From: JBBRYW01 sp038253945 | GTDB taxonomy: Bacteria > Actinomycetota > Thermoleophilia > Gaiellales > Gaiellaceae | Assembly (NCBI GenBank): GCA_038253945.1 | Contig: JBBSGR010000004.1 | Coordinates: 124,001 to 188,000 of the forward strand | DNA length: 64,000 nucleotides | Direction of reading: 5' to 3' | Part shown: in pieces, positions 1-9,216 of the stretch | Numbering within the stretch: the first letter of the stretch is position 1 | Layout: each line of letters starts with the position of its first letter | Translations under genes and position numbers: made by a program | Notes under the pieces: generated by a model | What the model saw: only the letters and a program-made list of their open reading frames with translations | What the model was told of the DNA's origin: nothing | The model's database searches: none

Positions 1-678
1 CACGCGGCGCAGGATCCGGTTCGCGACGCGCGGGGTGCCTCGCGAGCGGCAAGCGATCTCGTTCCCGGCCTCATCCGACATCTCGACGCCGAAGATCCGC
101 GCCGAGCGTCGAACGATCGACGCCAGCTCCTGCGGCTCGTAGTACCCGAGCCTGAACGTCATGCCGAACCGATCCCGGAGCGGCGTCGTCAACAGGCCCG
201 TCCGGGTCGTCGCGCCGACGAGCGTGAACGGCTCCAGGTCGAGCGTCAAGGTGCGCGCCCCGGGGCCTTGTCCGACCACGATGTCGAGCCGGAAGTCCTC
301 GAGCGCCGGGTAGAGAATCTCTTCGGCCGAGCGATTGAGGCGGTGAATCTCGTCGATGAAGAGCACGTCACGTGCTTCGAGCGCCGTGAGGATCGCCGCC
401 AGGTCCTTGCTCTCGAGCGCGGGGCCCGCGACGGTGCGAATCCCGACCCCGAGCTCCTCCCGGAGGATGTAGGCGAGGCTGGTCTTGCCCAGCCCGGGAG
501 GCCCTACCAGCAGCACGTGGTCGAGCGCATCGCCGCGTGCGCGCGCGGCCTCGAGTGCGATCGAGAGCTGCTCCTTCGTGCGCTCTTGCCCCACGAACTC
601 GGCGAGCCGGCGCGGCCGCAGCGATTGTTCCAGCTCCTCGCTCCCGTCCTCGAGGACGGGAGCTAGAAGGTCACTCAT
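1..678 (-). CDS. ruvB: Holliday junction branch migration ATPase RuvB (C-terminus cut by window edge)
   Basis: RuvB is the hexameric AAA+ motor that drives branch migration of Holliday junctions with RuvA. The 226 codons present include the N-terminal RRLAEFVGQ region, Walker A GPPGLGKT near residue 66, Walker B with DEIHR, and the sensor-type LVGATTR stretch. About 110 C-terminal residues (winged-helix DNA-binding domain) lie outside the window. The ATG at 678 overlaps the ruvA stop by four bases (ATGA), so ruvA and ruvB are translationally coupled at the end of a ruvC-ruvA-ruvB operon. Assignment is secure from motifs and synteny. Confidence 0.96.
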   Translation of the reverse strand, partial: MSDLLAPVLEDGSEELEQSLRPRRLAEFVGQERTKEQLSIALEAARARGDALDHVLLVGPPGLGKTSLAYILREELGVGIRTVAGPALESKDLAAILTALEARDVLFIDEIHRLNRSAEEILYPALEDFRLDIVVGQGPGARTLTLDLEPFTLVGATTRTGLLTTPLRDRFGMTFRLGYYEPQELASIVRRSARIFGVEMSDEAGNEIACRSRGTPRVANRILRRV

Positions 679-1250
679 GCCGCCGTCCTCAAGGCTGCTC
701 GGACGCGTGCCTCAGGTGGAAGCTCAGGATCGACCTGTGCCAGCGCCTGCTCCGCCTCGCCGACCGTATAGCCGAGCTCGACGAGCGCTTCGCGAGCGAC
801 GAGGTGGCCGGCGCCGTCCGCCAGCGCCCTAGGCTCCGGCGCGACAGCGGCGAAGTCGAGCTTCTCCTTCAGCTCGAGCACGACTCGGTCAGCCGTCTTC
901 TTGCCGATGCCGGGGATCGCTTGAAAGCGAGCCGTGTCGCCGAAGACGATTGCGCGGCGTAGCTCCTGCGTGGTCGAGCCGGAGACGATCGCGAGCGCGA
1001 CCTTCGGCCCCACACCCGAGACCGAGAGCAGATGCTCGAAGAGTCGCAACTCCTCCATGTCCGCGAAGGCGTAGAGCTGAAGAGCATCCTCACGAACGTG
1101 GAGGTGCGTCTCAACGGTGACCTCACGCCCCTCTCGCGCCGCCCGAAATACCCTCTGCGTCGCGTGCACGAGGTAGCCCACTCCGGCCACGTCGAGCACG
1201 AGCGACTCGTCTTCACGGAGAACGGGCTGGCCCCGGAGGCGGCCGATCAC
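675..1250 (-). CDS. ruvA: Holliday junction DNA-binding protein RuvA
   Basis: RuvA binds four-way junctions as a tetramer and recruits RuvB. The protein begins with VIGRLRG, the usual RuvA N-terminal strand, has a helix-hairpin-helix around [10 protein letters not shown] and a second one at [11 protein letters not shown], and a C-terminal helical domain (EALVELGY) that contacts RuvB. The frame stays open 39 bases further upstream, but GTG at 1250 gives the family-typical N-terminus, a normal length of 191 aa and a 4-base GTGA overlap with the ruvC stop, so I chose it. Confidence 0.95.
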   Translation of the reverse strand: MIGRLRGQPVLREDESLVLDVAGVGYLVHATQRVFRAAREGREVTVETHLHVREDALQLYAFADMEELRLFEHLLSVSGVGPKVALAIVSGSTTQELRRAIVFGDTARFQAIPGIGKKTADRVVLELKEKLDFAAVAPEPRALADGAGHLVAREALVELGYTVGEAEQALAQVDPELPPEARVRAALRTAA

Positions 1251-1735
1251 ACCGCCACCCTCTGGAGCGGCGGCTCGAGCGCTCTGCAAATGGCAACGGC
1301 GAGAGCGTCCGAGGCGTGGTTCGTCTCCGGCGGCGCCGGCAGGTCGAGAATCGAGGCGACCATGCGCGCGACCTGCGCCTTGTCAGCGCGCCCGAAGCCG
1401 CAGACCGCCTTCTTCACGCGCGCCGGCGAGTACTCACTGCATGTGATCCCGGCCCGCGCACAGGCGACGAGGACGGCGCCCCGCGCCTGCCCGACCGAGA
1501 GCGCAGTGCGGGCGTCCGCGCCGACGAACGACTCCTCCAGCGCGACCGCCCCCGGCTCGTGGCGCTCGAGCAGGTCGACCAGGCGGTCGAAAATCGTGCA
1601 TAGGCGCTCCTGCAGGGGCTCGCGCGGGCTCGTCGACCAGAGCCCCTGGTCGACAGCGCGCAGGCGACCGTCGTGCTGGAGAATGATGCCGTAACCGCAT
1701 GCAGCCGTACCCGGGTCGATGCCGAGGACCTTCAC
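1247..1735 (-). CDS. ruvC: Crossover junction endodeoxyribonuclease RuvC
   Basis: RuvC resolves Holliday junctions by paired nicking. The 162-residue protein starts VKVLGIDPG at GTG 1735; a longer open frame upstream has no family similarity. The metal-binding residues are visible: Asp7 in GIDPG, Glu67 in ALEESF, then His140 and Asp143 in NHASDALA. His at the third position (Asp in E. coli) is the variant known from Thermus-type RuvC. It is the first gene of the ruvCAB operon here. In many actinobacteria yebC lies directly upstream, but here the two are about 7.6 kb apart. Confidence 0.95.
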   Translation of the reverse strand: MKVLGIDPGTAACGYGIILQHDGRLRAVDQGLWSTSPREPLQERLCTIFDRLVDLLERHEPGAVALEESFVGADARTALSVGQARGAVLVACARAGITCSEYSPARVKKAVCGFGRADKAQVARMVASILDLPAPPETNHASDALAVAICRALEPPLQRVAV

Positions 1736-1776
1736 GGTGGGACAGTACGCCTCCGTCCGGACATGACTGGCGTTGG

Positions 1777-2043
1777 TTACGGGGTCGTTGGTCGCTCCGC
1801 CCGCTGCTTGAAGCCCTGCAGGAAGCGGGCGACGCGCTCGCCCACGTCCTCCGAGCCCTCGTCGAGGCGTAGCCTGACGCGTGTGGTGTTCTCGTCGAGC
1901 GGCTCGAGCTGAAGCATCCCGACGGCATCGAGAGTCTCGGGTACCGCTGCGCTGCCACCGGAGCCGGCGGCCCACTCGGTCCAGCAGTCGTGCACCTGGC
2001 CGATCGGCGCACGAATGTCGATGGACTGCTCGGTGCCGGCCAT
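1777..2043 (-). CDS. Small SRPBCC/START-like protein
   Basis: An 88-residue protein whose N-terminus (SIDIRAPIGQVHDCWTEW) resembles the first strand and helix of the SRPBCC (polyketide cyclase/START-like) fold. The C-terminus (VGERVARFLQGFKQ) resembles the long final helix that closes the hydrophobic pocket. Full SRPBCC proteins are about 140 residues, so this one is short and may lack middle strands. It sits 41 bases upstream of ruvC on the same strand and just after the HTH/Clp-N gene. Function is unknown, and the fold assignment rests on pattern only. Confidence 0.55.
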   Translation of the reverse strand: MAGTEQSIDIRAPIGQVHDCWTEWAAGSGGSAAVPETLDAVGMLQLEPLDENTTRVRLRLDEGSEDVGERVARFLQGFKQRAERPTTP

Positions 2044-2057
2044 CGCCTCCGATCATC

Positions 2058-2783
2058 CTAACCAGCCTCGCTGGACTGGAAGATCACGGCCGGCTCGTCG
2101 AGGATCCTCGCCAGCCGGCTTTCGACGGCTGCCGGCGCCACGCCGAGAGCATCGAGCACGTCGGCCGTGACCGGATCCTCTCGCACGAGCGCGAGCAGCA
2201 TGTGCTCGGGGCCGAGATGGCCGTCGCGAAGCCGAACGGCTTCCCTGAGGGACTGCTCGAGCACGCGGCGAGCCTCCTGCGCGATTGGAAGCCGCTCGGG
2301 CAGACTGGCAGCTTCCAGCTCCTCGGTGCGGCGCTTCTCGACCTCTGCCCGAAGGGCGCCGAACGCGATACCGCTCGACTCGAGCGCCCGGGCCGCCGGC
2401 CCGTGGCCTTCACGCAGCAGCCCGAGCAACAGATGCCGGGTCGTCACTTCCTCCTCGCCCAGGGCGCGCGCCTGCTCGCGCGCGAAGCGAACCGCCCTGC
2501 GCGCTTGCGCGGTGACGAGCATCCGGCCGGGTGCCGGCGGTGCCGGCGGAACAGCCTGAGCCGCGCGGATCCGCCGAGAATGCTTCTTGTGGGCGGCCTG
2601 CCGGGAGACGCCGAGAGCCCGCGCGATGCGCGTCCACGACCAGCCCGCCCCGAGCGCGTTGTCGACGTGAACTGCCTCGAGCATCTGGAGCTGGTCGCGT
2701 AGCGCGGCGACCGCGCTCAGGCCGTCGCCAGGCTTCCGAAGCTGAGCGGCGCGGGCCGCGAGGTCGATCGTGCTCTGAGACAT
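2058..2783 (-). CDS. HTH protein with Clp N-terminal (double Clp repeat) domain
   Basis: 241 residues. Residues about 25-70 form a helix-turn-helix of the type GAGWSWTRIARALGVSRQAAHKKH, common in small actinobacterial regulators. Residues about 90-235 carry two Clp-N repeats, recognisable by TTRHLLLGLLREG and LGPEHMLLALVRE. There is no AAA+ domain, so it is not a ClpC chaperone. Known proteins of this build are thought to be regulators or adaptors that use the Clp-N fold to bind partners. It is divergent from the peptide island that starts at 2826, so the short spacer between them probably holds both promoters. Confidence 0.8.
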   Translation of the reverse strand: MSQSTIDLAARAAQLRKPGDGLSAVAALRDQLQMLEAVHVDNALGAGWSWTRIARALGVSRQAAHKKHSRRIRAAQAVPPAPPAPGRMLVTAQARRAVRFAREQARALGEEEVTTRHLLLGLLREGHGPAARALESSGIAFGALRAEVEKRRTEELEAASLPERLPIAQEARRVLEQSLREAVRLRDGHLGPEHMLLALVREDPVTADVLDALGVAPAAVESRLARILDEPAVIFQSSEAG

Positions 2784-2825
2784 GCTCCGAATCTACCGTC
2801 CAGGAGGTACTGCTGTAAACCTCCG

Positions 2826-3089
2826 TTGACGATGGGTGTGAACCCGCGACCGACCGGGCAGACGAGGGGCATGAAGATCGGAAAGATGATCAGAGGGCGG
2901 CTGCGTGACGGAGGCGATGAACATGACGCCGGCACGGATGTCCACGCTGTGATCTCGGCCAACGTCGGGCGCGGCCAAGCGAGCTCGCAGGTGTCGAGCC
3001 ATGAAACCATCGTGCAGCGCGCCGGCGCGACTGAGGTCACCCGGAAGGTAATCGAATCTCAAGAGGAGGCAGATGAGCGAGCTCGATAG
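2826..3089 (+). CDS. Small hypothetical protein at the head of the peptide island
   Basis: An 87-residue reading frame with basic and Ser/Glu-rich composition (for example SSQVSSHETIVQRAG). I recognise no family. An internal ATG at 2871 preceded by GAGGGG could be the real start, giving 72 residues. Its last codons overlap the ATG of the first, frameshifted peptide gene at 3073, which would couple their translation. It is the first + strand frame after the divergent HTH/Clp-N gene. Evidence that it is expressed is weak: only its position and a start/SD-like pairing. Confidence 0.35.
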   Translation: MTMGVNPRPTGQTRGMKIGKMIRGRLRDGGDEHDAGTDVHAVISANVGRGQASSQVSSHETIVQRAGATEVTRKVIESQEEADERAR

Positions 3090-3229
3090 TCCTCGCCGAA
3101 GAGGAGCTAGAACGGCAGGAGGGAGAGCCTCTGCCGGATCGCGAAGTGATGTCTCTCATCTCCCCCCAGGGCCCCCTGGGAGGCCCTCTCCCGCCCGTGG
3201 AGGTGACTGACCCCCTCCCACCACAGTAA
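3073..3229 (+). pseudogene. Peptide precursor copy 1, frameshifted, Pro/Gly-rich core
   Basis: A good SD (AGAGGAGG) precedes ATG 3073, which reads only MSELDS before leaving the family frame. Skipping a single C near 3091 restores the leader shared with the other copies: EEELERQEGEPLPDREVMSLI. It is followed by SPQGPLGGPLPPVE and a stop at 3229. The leader therefore matches the intact copies downstream, but the C-terminal part is Pro/Gly-rich and unrelated to their Asn/Ala/Thr-rich one. Either the copy is a pseudogene, or the base is a sequencing error, or it is recoded. From the sequence alone a decayed copy seems most likely. Confidence 0.6.
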
Positions 3230-3247
3230 CGAGGAGAAGGAGAACGG

Positions 3248-3466
3248 ATGGCAGACGAGACGCACGAGCAGGAGCCCAGTGAGCTGACGCAGGAGGAGCT
3301 CGAGGCTCAGCACGGCGAGGAGCTGCCCGCCCGGGAGGCGATGTCGCTCGTAGACGCAAACATCGCCATTCCGATCAATGCGGCTGTCGCGGCGAACGTG
3401 CTCTCGGACAACGCCACTGCGTACGCCGACGCGGCCCAGGACGCTGCAATCGACCAGGGAACGTAG
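3248..3466 (+). CDS. Leader-bearing short peptide precursor, copy 2 (intact)
   Basis: A 72-residue peptide from ATG 3248 with a strong SD (AAGGAG). Residues 1-30 are acidic and leader-like (ELTQEELEAQHGEELPAREA). After MSLVDAN it changes to a small-residue segment (IPINAAVAANVLSDN) ending IDQGT. It has no Cys and no membrane-length hydrophobic run. It shares the pattern LxxEELxxxxGExLPxRxxMSL with copies 1 and 3-7. The organisation (tandem paralogues, conserved charged leader, variable tail, RRE-protease gene downstream) suggests a ribosomally made peptide that is processed. I cannot place it in a named class. It is the most divergent of the intact copies. Confidence 0.75.
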   Translation: MADETHEQEPSELTQEELEAQHGEELPAREAMSLVDANIAIPINAAVAANVLSDNATAYADAAQDAAIDQGT

Positions 3467-3471
3467 ATCTC

Positions 3472-3597
3472 CAGGACGGAGAGCCGCTGCCGGATCGCAA
3501 AGTGATGTCTCTCATCTCCCCTCAGGGGGCGCTGGGAGGCCCTCTTCCGCCCGGGGAAGCGCCTCGCGGGCGAGGCCTTCGAACTCCTCTCGGCTGA
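3472..3597 (+). pseudogene. Peptide precursor copy 3, 5'-truncated remnant
   Basis: Starting six bases after the copy 2 stop, a frame reads QDGEPLPDRKVMSLI then SPQGALGGPLPPGEAPRG and a stop at 3597. It is a near duplicate of the second half of copy 1, with clear nucleotide identity over about 80 bases. The first half of the leader and any start/SD are missing, so only the short frame from the internal GTG-ATG could be translated. It is best read as a duplication remnant that shows the Pro/Gly core type existed at least twice. Confidence 0.6.
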
Positions 3598-3611
3598 CGG
3601 ATCGAAACTCC

Positions 3612-3844
3612 TTGTCTGAGGCGTTCCGCGCGCTCACGCGAAAGCACCTCGACAAGCTTGCGGGGCGAGCCCCTTCCCGAGCGAGCAGCGATGTCGCTGA
3701 TCAACGGAGTTCGCAGCCATGCCGCTCGTGAACGCGAACGTTGCGATTCCCGTCAATCTCGCGCTGGCCGCAAATGTCCTGTCGGACAACTCGACTGCGA
3801 TCGCCGACGCGACGCAGCAGACCCCGATCGACCAGACCGCGTAG
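3612..3844 (+). pseudogene. Peptide precursor copy 4, multiply frameshifted
   Basis: From TTG 3612 the frame reads SEAFRALTRKHLDKLAG, then a run of four G shifts it by one base to GEPLPERAAMSLIN. A 12-base insertion follows, and a third frame gives MPLVNANVAIPVNLALAANV through to IDQTA and a stop at 3844. All parts match copy 5 closely, so this is a broken sibling of the Asn/Ala/Thr core type. The near-repeat of the MSLIN / MPLVN segment looks like an unequal recombination joint between two copies. At least two lesions make a pure sequencing error unlikely. Confidence 0.65.
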
Positions 3845-3875
3845 ACCTTCAACAAGAGCGAAAGGAGAAGCCACG

Positions 3876-4088
3876 ATGGCAGATCAGCCTGAGGATTTCC
3901 GCGCCCTGACCCGTGAGGACCTCGACAAGCTGGCGGGCGAGCCGCTCCCGGAGCGGGCAGCCATGTCGCTCATCAACGCGAACGTCGCCGCCCCGATCAA
4001 CGCGGCGGTTGCGCTGAACGTCCTGTCGGACAGCTCGACCGCGACGGCGACCGCCACCCAGTCCGGCGACATCACCCAGAGCACCTAA
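3876..4088 (+). CDS. Leader-bearing short peptide precursor, copy 5 (intact)
   Basis: 70 residues from ATG 3876, with AAAGGAG upstream. The leader region (FRALTREDLDKLAGEPLPER) is followed by AAMSLINANVAAPINAAVAL, then a Ser/Thr-rich end (SSTATATATQ) finishing ITQST. Same length and layout as copies 6 and 7. The frame also stays open upstream to 3741, but that part overlaps broken copy 4 and lacks the family start. No Cys and no predicted signal peptide, so any export would need a dedicated route. The downstream membrane protease with an RRE-like domain is the likely partner (inference). Confidence 0.8.
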   Translation: MADQPEDFRALTREDLDKLAGEPLPERAAMSLINANVAAPINAAVALNVLSDSSTATATATQSGDITQST

Positions 4089-4116
4089 ACAAGCAGCACG
4101 AGAGAAAGGAACGAGC

Positions 4117-4329
4117 ATGACTGACACATCGAAGGAGTACAAGCAGCTGTCCCGCGAGGAGCTCAACGAGCTCGCTGGCGAGGAGCTCCCGGAGCGCGCC
4201 GCCATGTCGCTGATCAACGCGAACCTGGCCGCCCCGATCAACGCCGCCGTCGCGGCGAACGTCCTCTCCGACAACTCGACCGCGACCGCGACCGCCACAC
4301 AGAGCGGCGACATCACGCAGTCGATCTAA
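4117..4329 (+). CDS. Leader-bearing short peptide precursor, copy 6 (intact)
   Basis: 70 residues from ATG 4117, preceded by AGAAAGGA. Leader KQLSREELNELAGEELPER, junction AAMSLIN, then ANLAAPINAAVAANVLSDN and a Thr/Ala-rich end finishing ITQSI. It is close to copy 7 throughout; the N-terminal 28 residues differ at only a few positions. Such similarity between neighbours points to recent tandem duplication and selection to keep the frame. The Ile at the C-terminus differs from the Thr of copies 2, 5 and 7. Confidence 0.8.
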   Translation: MTDTSKEYKQLSREELNELAGEELPERAAMSLINANLAAPINAAVAANVLSDNSTATATATQSGDITQSI

Positions 4330-4356
4330 GGATCGAAAGCGAAAGGAGACTGCAAC

Positions 4357-4569
4357 ATGGGTGACACACCGAAGGAGTACAAGCAGCTCTCGCGCGAGGA
4401 GCTCGACGAGCTCGCCGGCGAGGCGCTCCCGGAGCGCGCCGCCATGTCGCTGATCAACGCGAACCTCGCGGCCCCGGTGAACGCGGCGATCGCCGCCAAC
4501 ATCCTGTCGGACAACTCGACGGCGACGGCAACGGCGACGCAGGACGTCAACATCACGCAGAGCACGTAG
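4357..4569 (+). CDS. Leader-bearing short peptide precursor, copy 7 (intact)
   Basis: 70 residues from ATG 4357 with a strong SD (AAAGGAGA). Leader KQLSREELDELAGEALPER, junction AAMSLIN, then ANLAAPVNAAIAANILSDN and an end VNITQST. It is the last member of the array; a perfect 13-bp hairpin lies 18 bases after its stop. Substitutions relative to copy 6 in the tail are conservative (Ile to Val, Val to Ile), consistent with purifying selection on a small-residue helix or strand. Confidence 0.8.
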   Translation: MGDTPKEYKQLSREELDELAGEALPERAAMSLINANLAAPVNAAIAANILSDNSTATATATQDVNITQST

Positions 4570-4587
4570 CTTCACGACGCAAGCCTC

Positions 4588-4619
4588 GGAACGGGGCGGC
4601 CTCCGAGCCGCCCCGTTCC
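4588..4619 (+). terminator. Strong hairpin between peptide array and protease gene
   Basis: A perfect 13-bp inverted repeat (GGAACGGGGCGGC and its complement) with a 6-base loop follows copy 7. There is no long T run, only CCTTTCC. It could be a partial terminator or an mRNA-stabilising 3' structure that makes the peptides more abundant than the downstream protease, a common arrangement in peptide operons. Confidence 0.7.
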
Positions 4620-4838
4620 GCCTTTCCAAGCGCAGAGGACAAGCCCATCTCCGAGCCCACAGACAATCGACCGCCGCCTGCCGCGTCCGAGGCGCCGACC
4701 GAGGTCTCCGCGCCCGGACAGGCCGCCCTCGCCGACGGCAAGCCGCCGAGACTCGCCGAAGGAATCGAGCTCGTCGGCGAGTACGAGGATTCCGGTTACA
4801 AGGAGGCGCCCTACATCGCGCGACGCGCCGACGGCCAG

Positions 4839-6575
<1,737 letters not shown>

Positions 6576-6582
6576 TTGCCTG

Positions 6583-7410
6583 ATGAAGCTGATGCGCATG
6601 AAGAAGCTCGTCCTCGTCCTCCTCGCCGTGCTGCTCGGGCTCGGCATCGTCGGAGCGAGGGCCGAGCAAGCACGCGCGGACACAGCCGCTGTTCGCGTCA
6701 ACACGAAGGACGATTCCTCGCTGTTCAAGCTCGCCTTCGGGATCAGACGGGTGATGAACGGCGTCGTCGACGAGTCGAACGCCGCCGTCGCGTACGCGAG
6801 CTGCGAGCGGTGTCGCACCGTCGCGATCTCGATCCAGATCGTGCTCGTCATGAGCGATCCGACGACCGTGACGCCGACGAACGTCGCGGTCGCCGTCAAC
6901 GAGAACTGCAGCCTCTGCGAGACCTTTGCGGCTGCCTACCAATTCGTCGTCTCGACCCGTGGTCCGGTGCGGTTCACGAGCCAGGGCGAGCGGGATCTCG
7001 AGGACATTCGCAGCCAGCTCGCCGATTTGAAGGACAACTCGGACCTGACGATCGCAGAGATCCAGCAGCGCGTCAGCGCACTCGTCGACCGGTTACGCAC
7101 GGTTCTCGCCACCGAGCTCGTGCCGGTCGGTCCGGGCGAGACGGCCGAGCCGGAGCAGACGACCCAGCAGGAGACTCAAGGCACCCTCAACAAGAAACCC
7201 GACCACGGGCAAACCTCGACGACACAGTCGGGCGAGACGGTGACGCCACCCGCGGCCACGAGTACGGACACCGTGCCGACGAGCACCACGGACACGACCT
7301 CGACGTCGACGGATACGACGCCGACCACGACCGATACGACCTCGACGTCGACGGATACGACGCCGACCACGACCGATACCACGCCGACGACCACGACCGC
7401 CACGCCGTAG
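6583..7410 (+). CDS. Exported protein with two CxxC motifs and Thr-rich tail
   Basis: 275 residues. A signal peptide (basic MKLMRMKK, then hydrophobic LVLVLLAVLLGLGIV) precedes a globular region with two similar CxxC units: SCERCRTVAISIQIVLV (Cys74, Cys77) and NCSLCETFAAAYQFVV (Cys109, Cys112). A short helical segment follows, then a Thr/Pro/Asp tail like that of the upstream protease. The CxxC pairs could bind a metal or be redox-active outside the membrane. The gene starts 7 bases after the protease stop, so it is in the same transcription unit. I know no biochemical function; a partner role in peptide maturation or surface display is inference from context. Confidence 0.8.
   Translation: MKLMRMKKLVLVLLAVLLGLGIVGARAEQARADTAAVRVNTKDDSSLFKLAFGIRRVMNGVVDESNAAVAYASCERCRTVAISIQIVLVMSDPTTVTPTNVAVAVNENCSLCETFAAAYQFVVSTRGPVRFTSQGERDLEDIRSQLADLKDNSDLTIAEIQQRVSALVDRLRTVLATELVPVGPGETAEPEQTTQQETQGTLNKKPDHGQTSTTQSGETVTPPAATSTDTVPTSTTDTTSTSTDTTPTTTDTTSTSTDTTPTTTDTTPTTTTATP
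7298..7381 (+). repeat. Two-copy 42-bp tandem repeat in Thr-rich tail
   Basis: Two nearly identical 42-base units, each beginning CCTCGACGTCGACGGATACG, encode the repeated TSTSTDTTPTTTD segment of the CxxC protein tail. In-frame duplication of a low-complexity linker. Confidence 0.85.
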
Positions 7411-8258
7411 TGAGAGCTCGGCTCGCTGCGCCGCTTCTCGCCTCCTTCGCGCTCGTCCTAGCGAGCTGCGGAGGAGGCGGAGACAGCGCTGTAAAGGCAC
7501 TCCAGGAGACCGCCTCCAAGCTGAGCACGATCCACAGCGGAACGCTGAGCCTCCGCCTGCTCGTGGGGCCGAAAGGCGAGCCGGGAAGCGAGTTCGGCTT
7601 CGAGCTGCAGGGACCGTTCGCGCTCCCGAGGAAGCAGGGGCAGCTGCCCGTTGCTCGGCTCGACTACACCCAGATCGCCGGCTCCAAACGAGGCACGGCG
7701 ACATTCGTCTCGACCGGCAGCCGCGCGTTCGTGACCGTCGCCGGCAAGACGTACGCCCTTCCCCCGAAGCAGGTCGCCCAGCTACGAGGAACCGCGGGTG
7801 AGCTTCGAAGCGGTGGAGGGCTCTCCGAGCTCGACATCGCGCGCTGGATCGAGAACGCGAAGTTGTCGGACGGGGGCCAAGTGGGCGGAGCGGACACCGA
7901 TCACGTGCACGCCCGCCTGAATGCCGTCAACACCGTGAACGACCTGCTCTCGATCGCGCATGCGCTCGGCTCGGTTCGGACGCAGCGGTTGACGGGCCGG
8001 GATGCGAAGCGGCTCCGCCAAGCGGCGCGCTCGGGCACTTTCGATCTCTACACGGGCAAGAAGGACCGGCTGCTCCGGCGGCTCACAGTCAGCGTCAAGC
8101 TCGGCTTCGACGTGCCGGACGTGCTCCGCTCCGCCCTCGGTCACGTCGTCGGAGCCGACGTTCTGTTCGATCTCGGCGTCGCGAGCCCGAATCGCGTCGT
8201 CTCGGTGGCGGCTCCCCCGAATGCTCTTCCCTACTCTTCGCTGCCGTCGAGCAAGTAA
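7410..8258 (+). CDS. Putative lipoprotein of the peptide island
   Basis: 282 residues from GTG 7410, which overlaps the TAG of the preceding gene by one base. The N-terminus (RARLAAPLLASFALVLASCGGGG) is a lipoprotein signal with lipobox LASC. The mature protein has a beta-rich pattern with a first helix (ALQETASKLSTIHSGTLSLRL) resembling actinobacterial LppX/LprG-like lipoproteins that bind lipids. I see no catalytic motif. Coupling to the CxxC protein makes it part of the island's envelope machinery. It may shuttle a hydrophobic product or anchor a complex, but this is inference. Confidence 0.75.
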   Translation: MRARLAAPLLASFALVLASCGGGGDSAVKALQETASKLSTIHSGTLSLRLLVGPKGEPGSEFGFELQGPFALPRKQGQLPVARLDYTQIAGSKRGTATFVSTGSRAFVTVAGKTYALPPKQVAQLRGTAGELRSGGGLSELDIARWIENAKLSDGGQVGGADTDHVHARLNAVNTVNDLLSIAHALGSVRTQRLTGRDAKRLRQAARSGTFDLYTGKKDRLLRRLTVSVKLGFDVPDVLRSALGHVVGADVLFDLGVASPNRVVSVAAPPNALPYSSLPSSK

Positions 8259-8295
8259 GAGAACGCCCGCACGCGTTGCTAGCGTGGTTGCGGTC

Positions 8296-9216
8296 ATGCG
8301 TGGCCGAAGCCTTCTTCTCACCGCCTCCGCCGTTTTCATCGCTACGGCGGCGTCTGTCTTCGCCGCATCACAGCCGGTAGACCGCGTCCGAGTGGCCGAC
8401 GTCGGAGGTGCTCTCACCGCCGATCTACCGCCGACGGTCTTCGTCTCGCTGGCGCCTCCCGCCGACTACGTGCGAAATGCCGCAAGCGCGGAGCACGGGG
8501 ACTGGACCGGGCCCGAGTACTGGGCGAGCGGCAAGCGCGACCAGGGTGGGCGCGCGTCGATCAGCTGGACGATCCGCTTCGACAATCGCTCACCTGGCAG
8601 CGAGGCGGCCGCCCGGGCGGGACAGATCCGAAGCTGGGGCGAGACGCTCCACGGCGGCGTGTCGGTCCCGCACGTCGTGCTTGGACGCCAGGTGGGGACG
8701 ATCGACGGAGACTTCGTGCTGGCGGTGGCGGCCGGCGCCTCGAACGCCTCCCACGAGCTCGCGATGGCGTTCGCCGTCGCGCCGCATCTCTACGCGGTCG
8801 TCGACTTCCTGCTGACGAGCCCCGCGGCGAGCTCCGCGGGTGCCGCGGGCGAGTACCTGGTGCTGGGCTCTATTCCCGCGTCGACCTGGAATCGCGGACA
8901 GGCGTTACGGGCGATGACAGGGGTGCACGTGGAGGGCAACCTGCCCCCAACCCGCATCTCCGCGAAAGCGACGTCGGACGGCCGCGTCCTTCATGGCATT
9001 CTCGCGGACGCTTTTCGTCATCCGGTGATCCGCACGCCGGTGATGCTCGAGAGCCTGAGGGCCGGCAGCTGGCGGAAGGTCACGTCGACGAGAACGGACT
9101 TCACCGGCGCCTACTCGATCCGCATCGGCCGACGCGCTGAGTATCGCGTGGTCGCCGGCCTTGGCAGGGCCTCGATCGCCAGTGTCGCCGTGCGCGCCGG
9201 ACGGCCCCAGAGCTAG
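8296..9216 (+). CDS. Exported protein of unknown function, last gene of the island
   Basis: 306 residues from ATG 8296 with a signal peptide (RGRSLLLTASAVFIATAASVFA). The rest lacks recognisable motifs. The final 60 residues (TPVMLESLRAGSWRKV, TDFTGAYSIRI) look like the beta-sandwich repeats often found as accessory domains of secreted actinobacterial proteins. It lies 37 bases after the lipoprotein and is followed by two hairpins and the convergent yebC gene, so it closes the + strand unit. A role with the peptide genes is possible only by position. Confidence 0.7.
   Translation: MRGRSLLLTASAVFIATAASVFAASQPVDRVRVADVGGALTADLPPTVFVSLAPPADYVRNAASAEHGDWTGPEYWASGKRDQGGRASISWTIRFDNRSPGSEAAARAGQIRSWGETLHGGVSVPHVVLGRQVGTIDGDFVLAVAAGASNASHELAMAFAVAPHLYAVVDFLLTSPAASSAGAAGEYLVLGSIPASTWNRGQALRAMTGVHVEGNLPPTRISAKATSDGRVLHGILADAFRHPVIRTPVMLESLRAGSWRKVTSTRTDFTGAYSIRIGRRAEYRVVAGLGRASIASVAVRAGRPQS

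Noticed and set aside
7298..7381. Repeats that might suggest a CRISPR array
   Set aside because: Only two adjacent units with no spacers, in frame inside a coding Thr-rich tail.
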